A DNA stretch of 12,301 nucleotides from JAJFUG01 sp964386505 (GTDB lineage: Bacteria > Gemmatimonadota > Glassbacteria > GWA2-58-10), in contig CAYLSM010000131.1 in NCBI GenBank assembly GCA_964386505.1, positions 1 to 12,301 on the forward strand, read 5' to 3'. The translations under genes were made by a program, and so were the position numbers. Numbering within the stretch: the first letter of the stretch is position 1; each line of letters starts with the position of its first letter. The notes under the pieces were generated by a model, which did no database searches, was not told where the DNA came from, and was given only the letters and a program-made list of their open reading frames with translations. Positions 6,815 to 12,301 of the stretch are shown one piece after another.

Positions 6815-8146
6815 CTATTTTTTCAATATCTCCAGAGCCGCGGCGGTCATCGCGGTCACTCCCGCCGGAATAGCCACCTCGTAATCCGGCAGCATGAGCG
6901 GTGAGTGCAGCCCCGGACGCTGTTCCTGCGGCGCGCCGGGTTTGCCCGTGCCCACCCGGAACATGAACACCGGCACTTTCTCGGCGGTGCGTCCGTACTC
7001 GCTGAAATCCTCTCCGCCCATAGTCGGCTTGATTTGCACCATCTTATCCTGGCCCAGGGCTGCACCCATCGCCTTAACCGTGCGCTCGACCAGGGCCGGG
7101 TCGTTGTAGAGGGCCGGGGTGTAGCCATCCGCCAGCTTGATCTCGGGCAGCTTGTCCTCGGGCAGGCCATAGGCGCGGGCGGTGTTGGCGCAGATTCGCT
7201 TGATCGAGTCCAGTATCTGACGGCGCACCTTGTCCGAGAACGAGCGCGTGGTGAGCTGCAGCTTCACCTCGTCCGGGATTATATTGTGCTTGGTGCCGCC
7301 GTGGATCGAGCCCACCGTGACCACGGCCGGCTCCACCGGCTCGATCTCGCGGCTCACGATGGTCTGAAAGGCGTTGATAAGCTGGGCCGATAGCACTATC
7401 GGGTCGCGGCCCTTGTCCGGCTGGGCGCCATGGGAGCCGATCCCGTGGACCGTGATGTCGACCATGTCGATATTGGCCATGGCATAGCCCGGGCACCAGC
7501 CGATACTTCCGGCATCCACCGAGGGGTCGTCATGCTCGGCCAGGGCGAAATCCGGCAACGGCCAGCGCGTGTAGAGGCCATCCGCCAGCATGGCCGAGGC
7601 CCCGCTTCCACGCTCCTCGGCCGGCTGGCCGATAATTATCAGCGTGCCTTTCCACTTGTTGCGCTGGGCGGCCAGGCGCGAGGCCGCACCCAGCATCACG
7701 GTCATGTGGAAATCGTGCCCGCAGGCGTGCATCACCGGGACTTCCTGTCCTGTGATTTCCACCGCGCGGACCTTGCTCGCGAACGGCGCGCCGGTCTTTT
7801 CCTCCACCGGCAGGGCGTCCATGTCCGTGCGCAGCAGAAGGGTCGGGCCTTTGCCGTTCTTGAGCACCGCTACCACACCCCAGCCGGTGTAGGACTGGCC
7901 CGGATATTTGCCCACCTTGCGCGTGACCTCGTAGCCCAGCTTTTCCAGTTCCCCTGCCAGGGCGGCCGAGGTCTGCTCCTCGAAATAGGACAGCTCGGGG
8001 GCGGCGTGACGGGTCCGGTAGAAATCGAGCAGGTAGGGCAGATCGAGTTCCGCCGCCCGCAAGCCGGAGACCGGCGCACTCAGCAGAAGGACAGTCAGCA
8101 CGACAAGCAGCGGGCTGAGCCCGCGGGAATTGGTAACGCCATGCAT
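6815..8146 (-). CDS. Secreted M20-family metallopeptidase/amidohydrolase (M20D-like)
   Basis: Encodes 443 residues. The ATG at 8146 has GGAGG 7 nt upstream and gives a signal peptide (hydrophobic LSPLLVVLTVLLLSAPVSG, likely cut after LRA near residue 30). The ATG 13 codons upstream (8185) is at the predicted transcription start and is unlikely. Catalytic features of the M20D group (hippurate, IAA-amino-acid and aminobenzoyl-glutamate type hydrolases) are present: RTDMDALP (107-114), HACGHDFH (140-147) with metal-ligand Cys and His, PAEE (175-178) with the base Glu, AEHDDP with His 205, and LHSP with His 414. The middle part (VHGIGSHGAQPDKGRDPI, GGTKHNIIPDEV) is the dimerisation/lid domain. 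It would hydrolyse an amide bond of an N-acylated amino acid or small peptide outside the cytoplasm, with two metal ions; the substrate is not predictable. It is divergent from the oxidoreductase at 8351. Confidence 0.92.
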   Translation of the reverse strand: MHGVTNSRGLSPLLVVLTVLLLSAPVSGLRAAELDLPYLLDFYRTRHAAPELSYFEEQTSAALAGELEKLGYEVTRKVGKYPGQSYTGWGVVAVLKNGKGPTLLLRTDMDALPVEEKTGAPFASKVRAVEITGQEVPVMHACGHDFHMTVMLGAASRLAAQRNKWKGTLIIIGQPAEERGSGASAMLADGLYTRWPLPDFALAEHDDPSVDAGSIGWCPGYAMANIDMVDITVHGIGSHGAQPDKGRDPIVLSAQLINAFQTIVSREIEPVEPAVVTVGSIHGGTKHNIIPDEVKLQLTTRSFSDKVRRQILDSIKRICANTARAYGLPEDKLPEIKLADGYTPALYNDPALVERTVKAMGAALGQDKMVQIKPTMGGEDFSEYGRTAEKVPVFMFRVGTGKPGAPQEQRPGLHSPLMLPDYEVAIPAGVTAMTAAALEILKK

Positions 8147-8191
8147 CGCATCGCCTCCGGGTCGGGTTGTTAACTGTATGAGCACCGTGCC

Positions 8192-8220
8192 ATAATAATA
8201 TGCCGCACCGGTTTATACAA
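8192..8220 (-). promoter_or_regulatory. Candidate promoter for the M20 gene
   Basis: On the minus strand, TTGTAT (8220-8215) and TATTAT (8197-8192) are separated by 17 nt. The -10 box matches five of six positions, the -35 only three. The start would be near 8185, giving a leader of about 40 nt with a strong SD before the ATG at 8146. Confidence 0.5.
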
Positions 8221-8244
8221 TGCGTGCGCTCGGTCAGCTTGGGC

Positions 8245-8273
8245 TTGATTTAGCGCTCAGAATGCGTTAAACT
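8245..8273 (+). promoter_or_regulatory. Candidate promoter for the Gfo/Idh/MocA gene
   Basis: TTGATT (8245-8250) and TAAACT (8268-8273) are separated by 17 nt, each matching the consensus at four of six positions. The leader to the ATG at 8351 would be about 70 nt and includes a small GGAAA/TTTCC hairpin near 8290-8305. The two candidate promoters of this gap are back to back without overlapping. Confidence 0.45.
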
Positions 8274-8350
8274 ACCTCCCCGTGGCCTGGAAAATGGCTT
8301 TCCCCGTACTTTCATTGACCGTCAACCGTAGTCCAAAGGTAACCTGAACG

Positions 8351-9613
8351 ATGAACAAGCCTTACGAGCGCCCCCAAGTGACTGTAATCGGCGGGGGGAT
8401 GATCACCGAGATCCAGCTCCTGCCGACACTCTACCACCTGCAGCGGATCGGCCTGATCGGCGAAATCTCCATCGTGGCCCTGAACGGCGCGCCGCTCAAG
8501 AAAATCGCCGAGAACAAGACTTTGCTGCGGGCTTTCCCCGGGCAGAGTTTCAAGCCCTGGCCCGATTTTAACAAGGTCGATCCTTCACAGCCGTTCCCGG
8601 ACCTCTACCGCGAGGTGCTGGACAAGGCCCCCAAGCGCTCGATCGCCGTGGTGGCGGTGCCGGACCAGATGCACTACGCGATGGTCCGCGCCGCCCTGGA
8701 GCACGACCTGCACGTGCTGGTGGTCAAGCCACTGGTGCTGACCCATCGCCAGGCCGTGGAGCTGGAAAAGCTGGCCCACGAGCGCGGCCTGTTCGTGGGG
8801 GTGGAGTACCACAAGCGTTTCGACGACCGCAACCTGATCGCCCGTGGACGCTACCGCGCCGGAGAGCTGGGCGCGTTCCGCATGGGCTACGCCAGCCTGG
8901 TCGAGCCGTGGTACTACCGCAATTCGAATTTCCAGAACTGGTGCACCGTCGAGAACTCCGACATGTTCACCTACATCGGCTGCCATTACGTGGACCTGGT
9001 GGCGTTCATCACCGGGCACAAGCCGGTGGAGGTCTCGGTGTACGGGGTGGAGGAGCCCTACCCGAACGGGAAGAAAGGCTACCTCTGGACCGATGGCCGG
9101 GTGGTGTGGGACAACGGCGCCGTGCTGGCCGTGCTCAACGGCATGGGCTACCCGAATGTCGCTCCGGGCGGAAACAGCCAGGGCATGACCATGTTCTGCC
9201 AGGGCACAACCGATGGCGCGCTGGTGATGCACGACGACCAGTTCCGCGGGGTGAAACACTGCTACACGGTCAAGGGCGATGACGAGGGCGACACGTTCTA
9301 CAACGAGGTCAGCCCGGACTATTTCAAGCTGGTGGACGTGGGCGGCGGGGGGCTGACCCCGGTCGGCTACGGCCACCGCTCCGTGGAGGCCATCGTGCGG
9401 GCCTGCCACCGGGTCGAGGCCGCCGGCGGGGATGACCTCAAGGCCCGTCAGGCCGAGATCGAGCGGATCGACGCCGAGGGCGTGGTCGCCACCCCGGCCA
9501 ACAGCGCCTACAACGAGCTGGTGGTGGAGGCTGGCCGCATGTCGATCCTGGCCCAGGGCCGTCCGGTGGTGATCGAGTACGGCAGCCGGCCGCACGTGCG
9601 TTTCCGCGACTGA
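8351..9613 (+). CDS. Gfo/Idh/MocA-family NAD(P)-dependent oxidoreductase
   Basis: Encodes 420 residues, within the family's usual range. The ATG at 8351 is preceded by AAAGGT about 10 nt upstream. The N-terminal Rossmann fold shows VTVIGGGMITE (10-20) and AVVAVPDQMHYAMVRAALEHDLHVLVVKPLVL (about 99-130, positions only approximate for the strand-helix borders). The C-terminal alpha/beta domain shows VEYHKRFDDRN (151-161) and YIGCHYVDLV (208-217). There is no signal peptide, so it is cytoplasmic. Family members oxidise or reduce sugars, inositols and sugar derivatives with NAD(P). Two usual motif positions differ by eye: the EKP motif reads VKP (Lys 126 kept, Glu replaced by Val 125), and the Asp before GxHxxD appears as Tyr 208 while His 212 and Asp 215 remain. 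It is followed 23 nt after the stop by a strong terminator and stands alone on its strand. Confidence 0.9.
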   Translation: MNKPYERPQVTVIGGGMITEIQLLPTLYHLQRIGLIGEISIVALNGAPLKKIAENKTLLRAFPGQSFKPWPDFNKVDPSQPFPDLYREVLDKAPKRSIAVVAVPDQMHYAMVRAALEHDLHVLVVKPLVLTHRQAVELEKLAHERGLFVGVEYHKRFDDRNLIARGRYRAGELGAFRMGYASLVEPWYYRNSNFQNWCTVENSDMFTYIGCHYVDLVAFITGHKPVEVSVYGVEEPYPNGKKGYLWTDGRVVWDNGAVLAVLNGMGYPNVAPGGNSQGMTMFCQGTTDGALVMHDDQFRGVKHCYTVKGDDEGDTFYNEVSPDYFKLVDVGGGGLTPVGYGHRSVEAIVRACHRVEAAGGDDLKARQAEIERIDAEGVVATPANSAYNELVVEAGRMSILAQGRPVVIEYGSRPHVRFRD

Positions 9614-9636
9614 GCCTGACCGGCACGATAGAAAGC

Positions 9637-9673
9637 AAAGGGCTGTCCGGTACATATCCGGACAGCCCTTTTT
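9637..9673. terminator. Bidirectional rho-independent terminator
   Basis: AAAGGGCTGTCCGG (9637-9650) and CCGGACAGCCCTTT (9658-9671) form a perfect 14-bp stem around TACATAT, with TTTTT on the plus strand. The A-run on the other side gives only a short T tract on the minus strand. It lies between the convergent genes ending at 9613 and 9700 and can serve both, the plus strand better. Confidence 0.9.
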
Positions 9674-9699
9674 CATTCGATGCCGGCAGAGGGGGATTC

Positions 9700-10698
9700 T
9701 CAGTCCGCTGTGGGCGCCTGTTCGGTTTTACCGGAGAAATACCTTTTTACGTAAAGGATGAACCCCAGCATCAGGATAAACCAGATCAGCCCAGGCAGGG
9801 TCATGAACAGACTGTTCTTTTCAAGGAGCGGTTTCAGCATTTCGATCTGCCGGGACGGGAAATTCATCTTCTCGTACATTTCCAGCGCGCTCACCCGCAT
9901 CAGCGTTATCCCGACCGACACTCCCGCCGCCACGACGGCCAGGAGCGCCAGCCGCCATGAGTTGAGGTCGAGCCGGTAGATTCCCCGGGCCACGTACAGG
10001 CAGAAAAGCGCCACTACCGCCGCCACCGCGGCCCCGGCCAGCCCGCTCAGGACTGTCCCGAAAAACGGGACCACCCAGCCGCTACAGGCGGTGAACAGCA
10101 TCGAGCCCGCCCCGCTCAGGAACATCAGGCTAAGCGCCAGCACCGGCAGGGGGCAGCGGTCGGTCCAGCGGGCCTGGGTATCCCGGCTCTCGACCGTGGT
10201 CTTGACTTTCTCTCCGCTGTAGAACAGGACCAGCAGGCCCGGGATTATCACCCCGAAAAACGCGACAAACCCGGTCATGGTTATTTTCATCACGGTCAGT
10301 TGCTGTGCGGTTATTTTCTGGTTCAGAACTGTCTGATCGAGCGCGGCAGGGAACCAGAACAGCGAGACGACAAAGCCGAGCGTTCCGCTGATCAGCCAGA
10401 TCCAGGCTGAGCTGAGGATCAACGCCCGGGCCCAGCGGCGGGCCTTGATCGAGCCGATCCCCATCCAGATCAGCCAGACCGCCAGAAACACATAGAAAAC
10501 AAGCCCCATCACAAGCTGTGCGGCGCCCATCTCGACGTCCGGGTTTTTCGCCTTGCCCACCATGGAGCCGACAATCATCAGCGGCACGAGCAGCGCGCAG
10601 AGCGCCCCCAGGATTATCTGAAGGACACCGAATACCACCAGACGTGTTTTCTTGTCTCCACTCTCCTGGCTTTCCCCTGTGCTTTCGAGTTCGTCCAT
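9700..10698 (-). CDS. Uncharacterised eight-helix membrane protein
   Basis: Encodes 332 residues from an ATG preceded by GGAAAGGGA. A short charged N-terminus (MDELESTGESQESGDKK) is followed by about eight hydrophobic segments, at roughly 19-48, 60-83, 92-117, 138-160, 184-205, 210-237, 249-268 and 298-317, and a short polar tail. The loop between the fourth and fifth helix holds the densest motif (SGEKVKTTVESRDTQARWTD followed by RCPLPVLALSL, about 161-191), which looks conserved. I do not recognise the family and see no catalytic or transport signature. It lies 76 nt after the DUF6263-like gene on the same strand, with no terminator between, so the two may be transcribed together. Confidence 0.8.
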   Translation of the reverse strand: MDELESTGESQESGDKKTRLVVFGVLQIILGALCALLVPLMIVGSMVGKAKNPDVEMGAAQLVMGLVFYVFLAVWLIWMGIGSIKARRWARALILSSAWIWLISGTLGFVVSLFWFPAALDQTVLNQKITAQQLTVMKITMTGFVAFFGVIIPGLLVLFYSGEKVKTTVESRDTQARWTDRCPLPVLALSLMFLSGAGSMLFTACSGWVVPFFGTVLSGLAGAAVAAVVALFCLYVARGIYRLDLNSWRLALLAVVAAGVSVGITLMRVSALEMYEKMNFPSRQIEMLKPLLEKNSLFMTLPGLIWFILMLGFILYVKRYFSGKTEQAPTAD

Positions 10699-10774
10699 TT
10701 TTCATCCCTTTCCGGTCAGAGGTGAAAAAGTGCTCGACAGGTGCGTTACGGAATGACGGGTTATGCCGCCCGGC

Positions 10775-11731
10775 TCAATACGGCCCGAAAGTGGTCTTGA
10801 CCTCCATGTCGATGGGCATTCTCATCTCCTTGTCCCCGGCCGGCCCGCCCACGATGATCTGGGTGCCGCTCATGTGCTGGGTCATCGTGCCGCCCAGCAT
10901 CCAGCCGCTCTTGGTGTCGATCCGCATCCGGCCGCTCATCTCACCGTTGAGGTTCATTTTCATCTTCATCGGTCCCATCTCGGTGAACGGGGCCGTGGAG
11001 TCGGAACTCATGCGGCTTTTGGCCTTGATCACCGCCACTCCATTGACCAGGGAGTCGAGGGTCCAGGTCTGCTCGACTTTCATGTTGATTATCGCGTTGA
11101 CCGAGTCGGTCTGGCTCCAGCTCTCGCCCAAGGCCACCGGCTTTTTGGGGAAGAAACTGAACATCTTGCCAGCGCCGCCCGGGCCGTTTTCGCCGCCCAG
11201 CATCTTCTCGAACTGGGAGCGCATGGCCTGGCGCATCTGCTCGTTACCCCCCGGGGTCTTGTCCAGCATCGCTCCGATCAGCTCGTCCATCCCGGTGGTT
11301 TTAAGCGTCTTGCCCTGCTGGCTCAGGGTCAGGCTGTAGCTCTTGCCGACCAGGGCCGTGAACGCGGCGACCATCGGGTTGCTGTCATTCGCACCCGGTT
11401 CGGCCGAGTCGTAGCTCACGCTGCCCTGGGGGCCTTTCATCACGAATTTCACCCGCGCGAACGTGGTCTTGAGGGTCTGGTCGCCCGACGGGGTCCTGGC
11501 GGTAACCTCGGAAAGCATGTCCATGGTCATATTCTGTGAGGTGTTGATGTCCTGCCCGTTCATATTGGTTTTCATGCTGTTTTCGCTGACCGTGCGCAGC
11601 TTGTAGGGCTGGCCGGGCTGGAGGTTGAGCTTGAGGTCCAGCTTGTCCGCGGCGAAAGCGGACGAGATTGCGGTCGAAACAAGCAGCAGGCAGAGCAGAA
11701 ACGGGAAGTTCCAGGATGATTTGCGTGACAT
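10775..11731 (-). CDS. Exported DUF6263-like protein
   Basis: Encodes 318 residues. The ATG at 11731 has AAAGGG upstream and starts a classic signal peptide (SRKSSWNFPFLLCLLLVSTA, cut after AFA at residue 27). A longer frame up to 11950 runs across the neighbouring XRE gene and is not used. The mature part is Met- and Lys-rich and beta-prone: KLDLKLNLQPGQPYKLRT (about 30-47), NGQDINTSQNMTMDMLSEV (about 58-76), GKSYSLTLSQQGKTLKTTG (about 129-147) and FPKKPVALGESWSQTD (about 194-209). This pattern of a G-x-x-Y start, a query about intermediate strands and a late LGESW motif fits the DUF6263 family of exported proteins of unknown function. There is no lipobox. Assignment is from memory of the pattern and is moderate. 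Confidence 0.8.
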   Translation of the reverse strand: MSRKSSWNFPFLLCLLLVSTAISSAFAADKLDLKLNLQPGQPYKLRTVSENSMKTNMNGQDINTSQNMTMDMLSEVTARTPSGDQTLKTTFARVKFVMKGPQGSVSYDSAEPGANDSNPMVAAFTALVGKSYSLTLSQQGKTLKTTGMDELIGAMLDKTPGGNEQMRQAMRSQFEKMLGGENGPGGAGKMFSFFPKKPVALGESWSQTDSVNAIINMKVEQTWTLDSLVNGVAVIKAKSRMSSDSTAPFTEMGPMKMKMNLNGEMSGRMRIDTKSGWMLGGTMTQHMSGTQIIVGGPAGDKEMRMPIDMEVKTTFGPY

Positions 11732-11798
11732 GCGGTTACCCTTTCGTTTTAGAATGTGTACTGCCGGATGCGCCGGAAGGCCCGGCGTGTCTATCTGA

Positions 11799-12038
11799 TT
11801 ATGGAGTAGGCTCGTTTCCCTCCTCTTTATCCTCGCAGTGGAACACCTCCTCGATGCCCTTGCCGAAAGCGCGGGCCAGGCGGAAAGCCAGATCGAGCGA
11901 GGGATTGTACTTACCAGCCTCGACAGCGATGATGGTCTGGCGGGTGACACCGGCGCGCTCGGCCAGCTCGGCCTGGGTCATCTCGCCGTGCTCGAAGCGC
12001 AGGCGGCGCAGCTCGTTGGTGACTGTGAATTCAGGCAT
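11799..12038 (-). CDS. Small XRE-family helix-turn-helix regulator
   Basis: Encodes 79 residues and is almost entirely a Cro/C1-type DNA-binding domain. The helices are seen in NELRRLRFEHG (8-18), MTQAELAERAGV (20-31), TRQTIIAVEAG (32-42, recognition helix) and SLDLAFRLARAFG (47-59). The ending IEEVFHCEDKEE is typical of the short regulators of this type, which act as dimers. The ATG at 12038 has only a weak GAG upstream. It follows the small membrane-protein gene by 19 nt on the same strand. Short XRE regulators next to small membrane proteins are a frequent pairing in bacteria, often autoregulated; the signal here is unknown. It lies 67 nt before the DUF6263-like gene, with no T-rich terminator between. 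Confidence 0.93.
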   Translation of the reverse strand: MPEFTVTNELRRLRFEHGEMTQAELAERAGVTRQTIIAVEAGKYNPSLDLAFRLARAFGKGIEEVFHCEDKEEGNEPTP

Positions 12039-12057
12039 TTATATTCTCGACATGCGC

Positions 12058-12301
12058 TCAGCGCACCAAGTGTTCCGGTTTTTTGAGCGCGTCCTCGTTG
12101 ACAGTATAATACTGTATCCCGGCCCAGTGCAGAAATTCCTGCAGCGGGAAGATGCTGAAAATGAAACAGCTTATTGTGACTGCGCTCAGAGTTTCTGTTC
12201 CGTTGTACTCACGGATCAGCAGTAGGATGAGCCAGCCGAGGCACAGAAGAAGCGCCGAGCCTTGGGTGACCACCTTGTGGGCTTTCAGTTCAAGTTTGGT
12301 C
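12058..12301 (-). CDS. Small membrane protein, N-terminus outside window
   Basis: The frame is open to the right edge and ends in TGA, giving 80 visible residues. A GTG at 12273 has no SD, and codons upstream of it (TKLELKAHK) read well, so the true start is probably outside the window. Two hydrophobic segments are visible, SALLLCLGWLILLLIREY and LSAVTISCFIFSIFPLQEF, followed by a soluble tail (YYTVNEDALKKPEHLVR). I do not recognise the family. The 19-nt spacing to the XRE gene suggests one transcript. Confidence 0.75.
   Translation of the reverse strand, partial: TKLELKAHKVVTQGSALLLCLGWLILLLIREYNGTETLSAVTISCFIFSIFPLQEFLHWAGIQYYTVNEDALKKPEHLVR

Noticed and set aside
6634..6904. Three overlapping plus-strand small frames near the second repeat
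   Set aside because: They are translations of the repeat and the terminator and run antisense into the M20 gene.
8585..9676. Minus-strand open frame (363 aa) opposite the oxidoreductase
   Set aside because: It starts inside the terminator region and is antisense to a clear Gfo/Idh/MocA gene.
11732..11950. N-terminal extension of the DUF6263-like gene across the XRE gene
   Set aside because: It would overlap the XRE coding region in another frame and bury the signal peptide; the ATG at 11731 has a good SD.

Overview
The window is G+C-rich (about 60% by eye) bacterial chromosomal DNA with good Shine-Dalgarno (SD) sites, short intergenic spacers and rho-independent terminators. The gene content is a secreted DUF2264 protein, a Gfo/Idh/MocA oxidoreductase, a secreted M20 amidohydrolase, a DUF6263-like exported protein and a tandem metallo-beta-lactamase-fold protein. 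With the G/C-rich hairpin repeats between genes, this suggests an uncultured, polysaccharide-degrading bacterium of the FCB or Planctomycetes-like kind. That placement is an inference without any phylogenetic marker. No rRNA, tRNA, CRISPR array, transposase or phage gene was seen.

Layout: (1) 2-355, plus strand, the C-terminal end of a protein whose start lies outside the window. (2) 356-674, a gene-free stretch with two near-identical terminators facing each other around a cluster of REP-like hairpins. (3) 675-4402, minus strand, a likely three-gene unit in transcription order: a stand-alone cyclic-nucleotide-binding protein, an AI-2E/PerM-family membrane protein overlapping it by 4 nt (ATGA), and a secreted DUF2264 protein. 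(4) 4403-4664, a divergent promoter region. (5) 4665-6599, plus strand, an exported protein with two metallo-beta-lactamase folds. (6) 6600-6814, a second copy of the REP-like composite repeat and a terminator. (7) 6815-8146, minus strand, a secreted M20 peptidase/amidohydrolase. It is divergent, across a promoter region, from (8) 8351-9613, plus strand, a Gfo/Idh/MocA oxidoreductase. (9) A bidirectional terminator. (10) 9700-12301, minus strand, a run of four genes in transcription order: a membrane protein (cut by the window edge), a small XRE-type regulator, an exported DUF6263-like protein and an eight-helix membrane protein.

How they work together: the DUF2264 protein and the sugar-type oxidoreductase fit carbohydrate breakdown, but no complete pathway is visible. 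The clearest functional couplings are the cyclic-nucleotide-binding/AI-2E pair and the small membrane protein/XRE pair. I see no strong evidence for a wholly new defence or mobile system. The best leads are the cyclic-nucleotide/AI-2E coupling, the tandem metallo-beta-lactamase protein with altered metal-ligand positions, the oxidoreductase with altered motif residues, and the paired inverted REP-like elements.
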